Origin: Mollicutes bacterium Phil14
GTDB taxonomy: Bacteria > Bacillota_I > Bacilli_A > ML615J-28 > CAG-698
Reading direction: 5' to 3'
DNA length: 34,694 nt
Assembly: GCA_001940985.1 (NCBI GenBank)
Contig: MSHB01000026.1
Coordinates: 66,215-100,908 of the forward strand
A program made the position numbers and the translations under genes. Shown here one piece after another: positions 8,117 to 17,963 of the stretch. The notes under the pieces were generated by a model that did not search any database, was not told where the DNA came from, and worked only from the letters and a program-made list of their open reading frames with translations. Numbering within the stretch: the first letter of the stretch is position 1; every line of letters begins with the position of its first letter.

Positions 8117-9015
8117 TTAATAATATAATTGTAAATCTCTTGTATACATACCTAATGGAACATATAAAGTACCAGGCAAATGATTACTAGTAGGTAATAC
8201 ATAATAATCACCAGGTGGTTCCCACATAAATATTTCGTTATCGTACTAATCAAATACTTGAATTATTGCAGCAGTCATATAAATATGTAAATCCTATTGA
8301 GGATCATAACCTAAATCTTCGAATATGAAATCCGCATCATTTCCTTCTCCCAGACCGTAAGTAGTAATATGAAATGCTGTTATACCATGATAATCTGAAT
8401 CCATAGTTACTTCCCACCAATGACTTCTGTTTGTAGCTTCATCTTTATTACCTATACTTCTAACATATACATCTCTGAATAAATAATAACCGTATTGTAT
8501 ACCACCAGTATCTACATGTAAGTAAAAATCAAAACTAGGAAATACTGCTGGCGTTCCCCATCTCCATGGATCATCTGGCCATAGATTGTCATCTTCATTA
8601 CAGTAATTTACCCAAGTTTCATGTCCTTCATTACTAAGTCTAGGTAACAAAATATAACTACCGTATAATATAGTTGACTATACGCTCTCAATATTAACAT
8701 CATCTGGAAAACTTGTTAAATCCCAGACATCTCTTTGATTATGCGGAGTATTAGTACCAACATTTCCACTAGTTTTATAGATACGTGAATCCTAGAAAGC
8801 TCTTTTCATATTAGCGCCATTCAATTCCATATCATAAGTAGTATATATAACAGTAGGTTTACGATGAGTTAAATTAATCGTTTTCGTTACCCCCCCCCAG
8901 TTTGAACTGTAACAGTTTCAACTATATCGTTACTGTATTTATTTGATGTAGTAGGAGTAATCGTAATAGTATCAGAACCACTGCCTGAACTTTTATTTAT
9001 TTGAAAATGACTCAT
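8117..9015 (-). CDS. Anchor-domain fibre protein C, out of frame at a G9 tract
   Basis: ATG 9015 begins MSHFQINKSSGSGSDTITIT, closely matching the anchor domain of the 7553 gene. After 39 codons the frame reads GGG GGG GGG TAA (8887-8898) and stops. One added G gives QTGGGVTKTINLTHRKP and then a continuous reading with TAG = Gln to TAA 8117, 299 residues in total. The body includes TPHNQRDVWDLTSFPDD, RLSNEGHETWVNYCNEDDN, FDFYLHVDTGGIQYGYYLF and SHWWEVTMDSDYHGITAFH, a beta-sandwich-like composition. Its stop is close to the start of the M15-type gene (TAATAAACATG), suggesting co-translation. Probable receptor-binding or decoration protein, with expression gated by the tract. Confidence 0.65.
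8890..8898 (-). repeat. G9 homopolymer tract that breaks the frame of the 8117-9015 gene
   Basis: Nine C on the plus strand. In the gene the codons are ACT GGG GGG GGG TAA, so the tract itself sets up the stop. Ten G (or seven) restores GTA ACG AAA, matching the paralogue motif VTKT. Confidence 0.9.
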
Positions 9016-9019
9016 AATA

Positions 9020-9754
9020 TTATGATAATTGCCACTCTATGTGTTTGTGAATACTCTAGTTAGGATCAAAATAGAAATGAGTTTGCATTACATTTCCTCC
9101 CTCAATATAATGATAACATACATAAAGTTCTACTTCATATGTTTCATTATGTGAAAGTATATAATCCATAAATCTCTCAGGTAATGTAACTGTAATATTT
9201 CTGGCTCTAGCTGTAGATGATTCTATATCACCATAATCAAATTCATACCAACCAGAACCATTATTATACATATACCCCGATTGACTAAATCCTTCTAAAG
9301 CTGCACTACTAGCTTTAATTACAAGTACAATATCTGTATCTGGATCCTGTGCACCATACTCTACTAAACTAGTGAATTTAATATAACTAGTATTAGTTTT
9401 AAATCTGAATTTGAATACGGAATCAGTACTAGTAGCATCAGTAGAATATCCTTTCATCTAATACACTCCTTCTTGATCTAATACATCTCTAGCACTACTG
9501 CCTGCTATCCAATCACTACCTCCAATAGCAGCTGCATCTAGATACATATATTCAGAGAAATCTTTTCCGTCATTATAAAATGTACAGTCATTATACCAAG
9601 GAGTCTAGGATACAGATACTGTTTTAGTTACAGTACCAGTTTTAACTGTTATAGTATTAGCCTTAGTAGACTAAGTACCATTTGTAGAATTAGGAGTAAC
9701 AGTCAGGGTTTGTGTACCCTGACCATTACTTTTATCAATACTAAAATACGCCAT
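9020..9754 (-). CDS. Anchor-domain fibre protein B (intact)
   Basis: 244 residues with TAG = Gln. It starts MAYFSIDKSNGQGTQTLTVT and continues KTGTVTKTVSVSQTPW, the anchor domain of this gene family, here without a homopolymer run: the Gly segment is the single codon pair GGT ACT. The body (EYMYLDAAAIGGSDWIAG, FKFRFKTNTSYIKFTSLVEY, RNITVTLPERFMDYILSHNE) is beta-rich and ends HFYFDPNQSIHKHIEWQLS after a read-through TAG at 9056. It is the useful reference for where the frame should run in the two broken paralogues. Located between the long Ig-like gene and the G9 gene in the same operon, with spacings of 4 and 9 bases. Probably a fibre or capsid decoration protein. Confidence 0.7.
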
Positions 9755-9763
9755 AATTATTTA

Positions 9764-11851
9764 TTAGGATATTGTTATTGTCCAACTATCATTAGATGTA
9801 ATGGTTACTGTCTTAGCTGTAGTATCTGAAGCATCCCAAGTTAATGTAGTAGGAGATACAGATAATGTACTATCACCAGCTGATTGAGTAATAGTTATAT
9901 CAGAAGATTTACTATTACCAGTTACAGTAAATATTGCACTACGTGAGCTTACTGTAGTATTAGCTGATACATTAACTGTCATACCTGTATTACTAAATGC
10001 TGCATCACCAGACTTCTTAGCTACAGTAAATGAGCTAGTATTAGTTTCATTACTCATTGTAGATGTAGCTCCAGAAGTATAATTCTGAATTCTAGTTCTA
10101 GACTGAGATGCACTAATTGTTGATGAAGTGCCATTCTTAGCTATTGGATTAGGACTAGCACTTACAGTAGGATTAGACCATTCTCCATAAGTAATAGTAG
10201 TTGCTTCATTCTTAGCTTGACTAATATTAGCTGTACCAGTATTAGATTGGCCATTAGCAGTTACCGTTACTGTTACTGTACCTAACGTAGCAGCATCTTT
10301 AACTGTTGTACCTAATGAAGCCACGGTTACATTACCAGTAGTAGCATTAACAGTAATACCAGTTGATCCAGAATAACTTACACTAGCACCACTTATCGGA
10401 GAACTTAATGTTCCACCTCCAGTAGTAGCTCCATTCCATCCCCAAGTTTGAGTATAACTCAAATTAGGAGTAAGAGTTCCACCAGCAGCAGATGCAGTAG
10501 CATAGCTCAGACTAACTGTAGGTTTAGCATAAGATTTAGTTCCTAAGTTCTGAGCAATATTTACTGAAGTACTACCACTAGTAGGAGTTACAGCTGCACT
10601 ATTATAAGTAAATGCGGCAGATACTGTAGCAGTTCTATTAGATTCAGTTTTATTCTCAGCAGCAGTTGCAGTAGAACCAGATATAGTCAACCAAGATTGA
10701 TTACTACTATACGTAGCAGTTGCTGTCTGAGTTACTTTAGTAGATTCTCCAGAACTATAAGGAGTGGTAGCTACTCTAGTACATGAACTACTGATAGTCG
10801 AAGTACCTCCCTTAGCTACAATAGTAGTAGGATTAGCACTTACTGAAGAAGTCCAAGCACTGTATGTAGTAGTACCAGCTGTATTAGCAGTCTGATAACA
10901 ATCAACTGCAGAAGAGGCTTTAGTCTTACCATTCAATGATACGGTAGCTGTTACATTAGCTACAGAACCTCTAGCAGAAGCTGTAGTTCCTTTAGAAGCA
11001 GCAGTTACTTGTCCATTGTTAGTATTTAATGTCGCACTACCAGAATTCTTAGCATATGTAATAGTAGCACCAGTAGTAATAGTACCACCTCCAGTAGTTG
11101 CACCATTATAACCATAAGTCTAACTGTATGCTATTACTGGGTAAGATATACCACCACTTGCAGGTATATCATCAATATCAGATGTAGATGTATTTGCATC
11201 GTACTGGAACTCAGTAATAGTAATATCACCATAAGTAATAGTACCAGCAGGTTGTGTTACAACTAATCCATAAGTATACTTATCAGCATCAGATGCTGGA
11301 TAATTAGTACCACCATAGATATTACTTAATGAATAACTCTTTTGTGTACTAGATGCATTTACAGGTATCTAGTATATTACTTCTAATGCGTATGTTGCAC
11401 TTGCACCAGGATCTGTAGTAATAGTTATTGCTTTATTACCTACATTAGCAGAAGTAGTTCCTAACGAACCGTCTGCTTGTAACCAGTTAGCTCCTACTTT
11501 TACATATATATTAGATGGTCCACCACCTGTAGTAATAGATTTAGCATTAGTAGTAGTAGCTATCTTTACGAATGTAGCTACATTGTTAGCTACTGGTATA
11601 CTACCTGAAGAAGGAGTTACAGTAGTGTATGCCCCTGTTAATGAAGTAGATGTACTTATTACTTCAGCAGTTCTAGATAAAGGAAAATGTTTAGTACATG
11701 ATATAGTCTATGTCTAAACGGGTGAACTTTTAGTAGTAACTGTTACCGTATTAGTAACCGGTCCTCTACCTGTATAACCAGATTTAGGTGTAACGGTAAA
11801 TGTACTACTACCTGATCCAGAGGTTTTACTTAAATCAAAATATGTTGCCAT
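9764..11851 (-). CDS. Long Ser/Thr-rich Ig/BACON-like repeat protein (anchor-domain protein A)
   Basis: 695 residues with TAG = Gln. It starts MATYFDLSKTSGSGSSTFTV, the anchor domain shared with three downstream genes, followed by Ser/Thr/Ala/Gly-rich Ig-like repeats. One phrase occurs twice: YSQTYGYNGATTGGGT (Gln244 is TAG) and YTQTWGWNGATTGGGT (Gln468 is CAA). Another recurs as SVSANPTTIVAKGGTSTISS and TVSASPNPIAKNGTSSTISA. The C terminus (STLSVSPTTLTWDASDTTAK, then NDSWTITIS) is BACON-like and ends at the same point as the next protein upstream. BACON and Ig-like domains are typical of crAss-phage and Bacteroidetes proteins that bind glycans or mucins. Probable adhesin on the virion. The leader holds an A10 run six bases from the start codon. 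Confidence 0.75.
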
Positions 11852-11855
11852 TTTG

Positions 11856-11865
11856 TTTTTTTTTT
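11856..11865 (-). repeat. A10 homopolymer in the leader of the 9764-11851 gene
   Basis: Ten T on the plus strand; in mRNA sense the leader reads CACAAAAAAAAAACAAAATG. It replaces a Shine-Dalgarno in an A-rich leader, as usual for Bacteroidetes-type translation. Changes in length would alter spacing and A content just before the start. Confidence 0.8.
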
Positions 11866-11869
11866 GTGA

Positions 11870-12751
11870 TTATTCTATGGTAATAGACCAATCATCACTC
11901 GTGTTTATATTTATTTCTTTACTTCCCCATTCTGATTCACTCCAAGTAACAGTTAATGGGGTAACTGTAAGCGAAGCAGTACCATTCTATGTAAAGTACA
12001 CAGACTTAAGAATACGTCGTTTCTGTATAGTTACGAACCATTCTCTACTTTCTGTACTTTCATTATCTGCTACGGTAAATTGCTGTCTAACCCAATTCTC
12101 TTCTTTTAACGATTCTTTCTCACCAACACCAGTAATCGGATCACTCCAGGTTAGATTAAAATCTTGAACAGAATTATCATACTCAGTATAGGTATCAGTA
12201 ACTACACCATTAACTTTAACAGTTACAGTTCTATAACATTTACAGTATGCATACGCACTTGCATTTATTGGTCCAAGTACATCTGGTTCTACTTTAACAT
12301 CTAACTACCAATCACTATATTCTATTACTTCCTCACTACCATCTTGATAAACGGTAGAAGTATCAGAAGCTCCTTCATAACTAACTGTTATAACACCACT
12401 TCTTGCTGTAGTACCAGGATTAGCAGTTATATTTACTACACCATTATTTTCATTTATACTGAATCCGTCACCAGTAATAGACCAAGTAAATAATGTTTCA
12501 TCAGCTACTGTATCCTTAGTAGTAGAACCATCTGACCAGTATATATCTCTTGATGCAACTGCTGTAAAATCATATTGTCCTGCAGTAGATGGAAAAGTAT
12601 AGGTTTCTGGAGTAAGGATAATACTCCATTCTCCATAACCTACTACTTTTATATCACTAGGCCATATATGTATATTGCCAGAATATACGTCTGTTACCTT
12701 ACTAAGTTTTGATACAATATCTGCTATGTCTATTCCTTGAACATGTATCAT
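11870..12751 (-). CDS. Ig/BACON-like virion protein
   Basis: 293 residues with TAG = Gln. The N terminus MIHVQGIDIADIVSKLSKVT followed by DVYSGNIHIWPSD is a short anchor-type segment. Then come Ig-like modules: one around residues 60-145 (TFTFPS-like openings, WSITGDGFSINENNGVVNIT, RSGVITVSYEGASDTSTVYQ), a second with EENWVRQQFTVADNESTES and REWFVTIQKRR, and a C-terminal BACON-like module (LTVTPLTVTWSESEWGSKEI) ending DDWSITIE, which aligns with SLSV...NDSWTITIS-type ending of the next gene. BACON domains are thought to bind carbohydrate or mucin; this is family knowledge. It lies between the Cys-cluster protein and the long repeat protein with 2- and 18-base gaps, so it is part of the same adhesin array. 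Confidence 0.7.
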
Positions 12752-12753
12752 AA

Positions 12754-13551
12754 TTAGTCTTCTTTAATCATATAGATAATATTGTCTGTCTTAGTTAATG
12801 CAGCATATTGATCTGCAGATCCAGTCCATATTCTAGGATCTTCTACAGTAATACCATTATTATCTGCTATCTTATAACTATTATTATCTACAGTATTTAT
12901 TATTTGTGTAAGTTGAGTTATATTGTTCTATAAAGATGATACTTGATCTTTTAACTTATCAAATTCTTCTTTACTAACATCTCCTGTACTTTCTGGTTTA
13001 GTCCAACTATCACCGTCTATTGTTACATTACCATCTTTATCGATAATAACAGTAGATACAGTACCTTCCTTTTCAATGTATAAATAAAGATTCTTACCAT
13101 CAAATATCTATTGACCATTAGCGAAGTTTGATAATTCAACATTGCAGAAGTAATCATTTAGATTCCAACCATTAGGAAATATCTTAGCTCCATTCAAGTT
13201 TATAGTACCATTACTAATACTACCGCCATTAAAGAATAATACACAGTTATCCGGAATCTTAATAGTTTTACCATTTAGATCAAAATCATATTTAATCTCA
13301 TATATAGTATTAACCTACCAGAAATCAGATTGTTTAAGTATATTATTAAGAGTAGAGCAATCACATAATTTACATCCACATGCACAATTAGACATACGAT
13401 GTAAATCAAGTATTATATGACCCATACCTGAAAAGTGTTCAGGATCATATTGTTTATCATAACCTATTTCGGTTAATACATATTCGAAGTTATTGTATAT
13501 GACATCGGCTACTCTTTTACCGGTCATACCTTCACGTATCTTTTCTATCAT
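12754..13551 (-). CDS. Cys-cluster fibre protein (short paralogue of the collagen-repeat fibre N terminus)
   Basis: 265 residues with TAG = Gln. Residues 1-50 form a helical domain (MIEKIREGMTGKRVADVIYN). Then SNCACGCKLCDC gives a C-x-C-x-C-x2-C cluster, followed by LKQSDFWQVNTIYEIKYDFD and DNCVLFFNGGSISNGTINL. This segment aligns with residues about 75-130 of the 1138-residue fibre (SCDCCCKNC, LKQGDFDQPNTIYEIRY, LRFNGGKLNDGTV). The pattern looks like the first rungs of a right-handed beta-helix. Gln79 is TAG where the paralogue has CAG. The C-terminal third (VSKEEFDKLKDQVSSLQ and following) is a coiled coil, ending in a short beta tail. A trimeric fibre adaptor or short tail fibre is plausible; not proven. 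Confidence 0.65.
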
Positions 13552-13563
13552 TTTAATTTAACA

Positions 13564-16500
13564 TTAATTGCTTCCTATAAGATATGTAAATAACACATCA
13601 TCTTTACGACATAAATATAAACAATTATTGGTTAAACTCTTTAATGCGGATGTAGCTGTAGTAGCTTCTCCAAGTTTTTGATTTGATCTTGCGACAATGT
13701 AGAAAGTTCCAGAATCTGATAAAGAAACACTCTAATATTTCTAGTATACTCTTACAGTAATATCACTACTCATAATTCTAATAGCTAATCCATTTAGAGG
13801 GTATATATTTATATCATTTGGATAATTAGTATTAGAACTATCCTTATAATAAGCTTCCATAGAGTTTGTAATATCTATAGAATCTCCTGTATTTACTGTA
13901 ATCCACGAATTATAACCAGATCTAATAGCTGGAGTATTAATCAACCAACTCCATTCTCCTGAAGTCATTACCGATTTTATAATAAAACTCTATTGAAGAT
14001 TAGTACTCATAATATCACAAGGAGCTATCACGCTCTGTAAAGCATCTAAATAATACATAGGATAATCACTTATTATTGGCGCAACGTAAGTGCTCCTAGT
14101 AACTCTATTAGCATAAAACATAGTAGATACTTTTATTTCTATACCTTGATATTTAGAAGGATCAGGTAACATAAATCTAGTACTAGTAGATCCACATATA
14201 AGACTATAATTAGAACCATAAGATTCAATATCTATTGGCGTATTCGATGTGTAAATATCATCAATATTTACATACGGTACTAAATTTTTTCTTATATCTA
14301 ATTTACCATCTTTATCCCACACAATAGAATTATCAGCTAAATATCCACTACCGTCAGATTTGAAATTAATCTTACCTGCTCCACTCCATACTTCTCCAGT
14401 TTTTAAATTAACACAGAAGTTAGGTCTAAATGTATTAGTAGTATTATAAGGATCAGAAGCATTAAAGTTCTAATATTCGTATGTAAATTCACCATTAGTA
14501 TCTATACCAGCTTGTGAGAACATATAATCACCATTGAATACAGCTTGTCCTACTAAAGCATTATTAGCTAATAATATCTCAGTATACACAGCATTGAACA
14601 TATCCATCTTCTACCATGATATAGTATCGTTAGGAGGAAGTACACCCATCTGTGATGAATTAGCTTTTAATACATAATATTCTCCTTCGTACAATACATA
14701 AGGTTTAGCTTTATCATCACCAGTATACTATACTGAATAATCCCATGTACCAGCAGGGTATATCAATGGACCAGGTGAACCAGTAGCACCAGCTTTACCT
14801 TCTGCATACATAGCAAATAATGCAGCATAGTCTTCATATTTCTATTCCTATGCATTATATGCACCACGGAATTCTGACCATACTCCATCTTTCTTTACTC
14901 TGTAGCATCTCCATTCATACTTATTGTCTTTATCTACACCAACTGCATCAGCTGTCCAATCTTCTGGTACATATTGATCTTGTTGTCTATTAGTAGTTGG
15001 TACTTTAGGAGCTGTTTCTGTAGTAGTACGCTTGAATATATATTCATAGTTCCAACCGTCATCACCTTTAAATTTTATCCACGGCTTATAGTCATTAGGA
15101 GTTCCTGTATAATTCTCTATGTTGTTTACTACATATCCTATATACTTATCTGGTTCTTCTCCTCCATTGGCACTAAAATTAATACCGTCTGGTGAGAACT
15201 TTATGTGAAGATAAGAGCTAGTACCAGTTTCACCAGTAGGTCCTTGAATATTACCTACGTTTTCCCAACTACCTCCATTCCATACATATAATTGACCATT
15301 AATCAAATATGCATCACCAGCATTACCAGTAGGATGAGCTTGTTTTAATTCTTCCTCACTATCATAACTACCTAAGATATTTACACCATCGCCTTTGTCT
15401 CCTTTAGCACCATCTTCAGCATATCTGCACCATAATGCAGGATCACTAAATGCTTGCCATCCACCATTTATTGAACTGTACTTACGTTGTGATACAAATT
15501 CAAATGGAAAATCTGGAGATACTCCTTTAGGATCATCTGTCCATGTAGTTGATTCAGCTTGAGGAGTAGAACAAGTTGGTAAATATTCATCTGATTGATA
15601 ATCTGGATCTAATGTATTAAATTCAATATTAGGAGTTACTCCATCTGAATCCTTTTTCGTACGTATATAAACGTATTCTACACCATCTCCATCTTTACCG
15701 TTAGCTCCCCATTTAGACCATACTGCTGGTCCTACAAATTCACCCCACAACTTAGTATCTTTATCCTTCTTTCTTGTACATACGTATTCGTATAGAATAT
15801 CAGCAGTTACTCCTTGAGGATGATCAAACCAACCTAATTCAGTAGGTACATCATCATCAATATATGGATTACTAGGTGGAACATCATCCGCTGTTAGTAT
15901 ATCATTAGTTCTTTTATATATGAATTCAGTACCATTACCATCAGTACCGTCTTTACCATCTTCACCAGTAATACGAATAGGATCTGACCATGTACCAACT
16001 AATCCATCTTTACTAGTAAATAAAGCACTAGACATCCATACATATCCTCCTAAAGCATCATTACCTGACCAACCTTCTGGATATGTAACAACATTGTTTA
16101 TATAGTCCCAACTACCACCAGTTGGTGTAGCAGGTTTTGCATCAGGTTCTACTGTAGATTTATAAGCAAATACTGTTCTATTTGATAATCCATCTGTACC
16201 ATCTTTTCCGTCTTCTCCTGGTTTACCATCCTCACCAGGTTTACCTGGCTATCCTGGTTCACCTGGATCTCCTTTACTACCAGGAGCACCATCCGATCCT
16301 TTAGGACCTTTAGGTATACCAAAAGTAAATAAGAACGTTTGATCTTTTATTTCTACAGATGCAGTAGCTACTTCAGTAGTTTCTACACTTTCTACATCTG
16401 CACTTACTGTAGATGGTAACTCATCTGCATATATATCAGCCCATTTAATCCCATTCCAATACTTTAATTTACCATCAAAACTAAGTACTAAACCATTATT

Positions 16501-16980
16501 AAATGTACCATCATATATTGCATTACCGGCGTCTTCAAACTTATTAATACCTTCAAAGTTAGTATTATTACATAATACTGTACCATCATTTAATTTACCA
16601 CCATTAAATCTTAGGGTACATCCTTCAGGTAGTACTATAGTTTGATTATCTAAAGTAAAGCAATACCTTATTTCATATATTGTATTAGGCTGATCAAAAT
16701 CTCCTTGTTTTAATACATTAGCATTATCATTCGCTGGACAATTTTTACAGCAACAATCGCATGATTTAACTCGTAATATTTTATATCCATTATTACAGCC
16801 ATTACTAGCTCTATCAGCAAACTTTAAAGATTGTTTATTATCGATTTCTAAGTCTTCTTTATTAGGAAAACCTAAAGATGATAGCTAACGAATCTTTTCA
16901 TCTACTTCTATCTATAGTTCTTCAACTATAGCAGTAGCTTGTTTCACGCATTGATCTGGATTACAACAACAATTCTTCAT
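13564..16980 (-). CDS. Large collagen-repeat tail fibre
   Basis: 1138 residues with TAG = Gln and about a dozen in-frame TAGs. Order: Cys-rich N terminus (CCCNPDQC) with a short helix; a second Cys cluster SCDCCCKNC near residues 74-82; a beta-helix-like segment shared with the 12754-13551 protein; KLKYWNGIKWADIYAD; then Gly-X-Y collagen-like repeats at about residues 225-265 (GPKGSDGAPGSKGDPGEPG), in which one X/Y position is a TAG-encoded Gln. After that come several copies of a module with TRKKDKDTKLWGEFVGPAVW, YVYIRTKKDSDGVTPN and YRVKKDGVWSEFRGAYN, short GETG/GATGSPGP collagen stretches, and a C-terminal beta domain. Collagen repeats trimerise and stiffen phage fibres. The role is host adhesion. 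It starts one base after the stop of the preceding gene region (TAAT then ATG). Confidence 0.8.
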
Positions 16981-16981
16981 A

Positions 16982-17893
16982 TTAATTATTCCAGTGTTTA
17001 TCATTTTCCCAATATTCGTTATTCATATTCCAGATATGATCATCTAAGATCCATTCAGGACTACCATCATTCTGAGATTTATCGAATATTAAACTATACA
17101 TATCTGCTATAAGCATCTTTTCGATAACCTAATTAGCACAAGTATTTACATTATTCTTAATCCAAGTATTCATAGTATCATATAGATCATGTAATTTACC
17201 AGGATTAGCAGAATAATCGAAATCTAAATCAGCATAATCAAAAGGTATCTTATTTAGATTCTATACTCTACAAAGGTCTTTATAATATTTTAAAGCTCCT
17301 TTAACGTTATTTTTCTTATAACATTGTGAGAATAGATTCCAACGAAGCATAAATGTCATCATTGAATAATGTTTATTCTTAGCTTCGCATCCTCTACAAT
17401 AAGTACCGTAATCACTACAATGACTTTCACCACAGGTTCCTAAGCTCCAATTACTAGAGCCTCCTCTGTTGCAGTTATTATAGTAACCCCCAATCATACA
17501 AGCATCACCTTTACATCTACCATGATGATAACAATCGTGACAATGATCACAACCGCAGTTATTATCACAATCACAGAATACATCTAGATATTTAGTTTTA
17601 GCTTTGAATATACTGAAGTCATTAGCAAACATTACTGTATCCTTTTCTTCTTCTCCATCTACTTCTATGCATACAGTTATGAAGATTAAGGTAGCTGCAT
17701 CAGAAGGCACATACACCATTACTGTTGATCCATACTGATCAAAGTCACACGTAAATGAATGTTTAATGGAAGCTTTCTGATTTATATTGCAATAGTTATT
17801 AGCATTATCTACTAATACTCTAATAACTGAATTGCTATCAGATAATGTTAGTCTAACACCTTTATCGGTTAATTGTTTATTTATTATTTTCAT
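16982..17893 (-). CDS. Cys/His-rich virion-module protein of unknown function
   Basis: 303 residues with TAG = Gln (read-through at 17261 and at one later TAG). Residues 1-100 are a beta domain (MKIINKQLTDKGVRLTLSDS, DAATLIFITVCIEVDGEEE). Residues 105-135 are exceptionally rich in Cys and His (VFCDCDNNCGCDHCHDCYHH, then GRCKGDAC), followed by more cysteines (CGESHCSDYGTYCRGCE). The C-terminal part is helical with repeated short tetratricopeptide-like feel (MMTFMLRWNLFSQCYKKNN) and ends in Asp/Asn/Trp-rich sequence. The Cys cluster could bind zinc or iron or form disulfides. It is first gene after the 17.9 kb terminator and precedes the two fibres that also carry C-x-C-x2-C clusters, so a shared base or adaptor is possible. 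I do not recognise the family. Confidence 0.6.
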
Positions 17894-17905
17894 ACATCAT
17901 TTACT

Positions 17906-17944
17906 AAAAGGGGACTACAGGGTAAATCCCTATAATCCCCTTTA
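17906..17944 (-). terminator. Strong hairpin terminator after the virion protein at 17964-18995
   Basis: On the minus strand AAAGGGGATTATAGGG pairs with CCCTGTAGTCCCCTTT over 16 positions (two G-U) around the loop ATTTA, stem 17907-17922 with 17928-17943, followed by TTTTAG. It separates the capsid/connector block from the fibre array. It is the most stable hairpin seen in the window and the only clear terminator between 34 kb and 2 kb. Confidence 0.85.
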
Positions 17945-17963
17945 ATTAAGTGTATATTATTAA

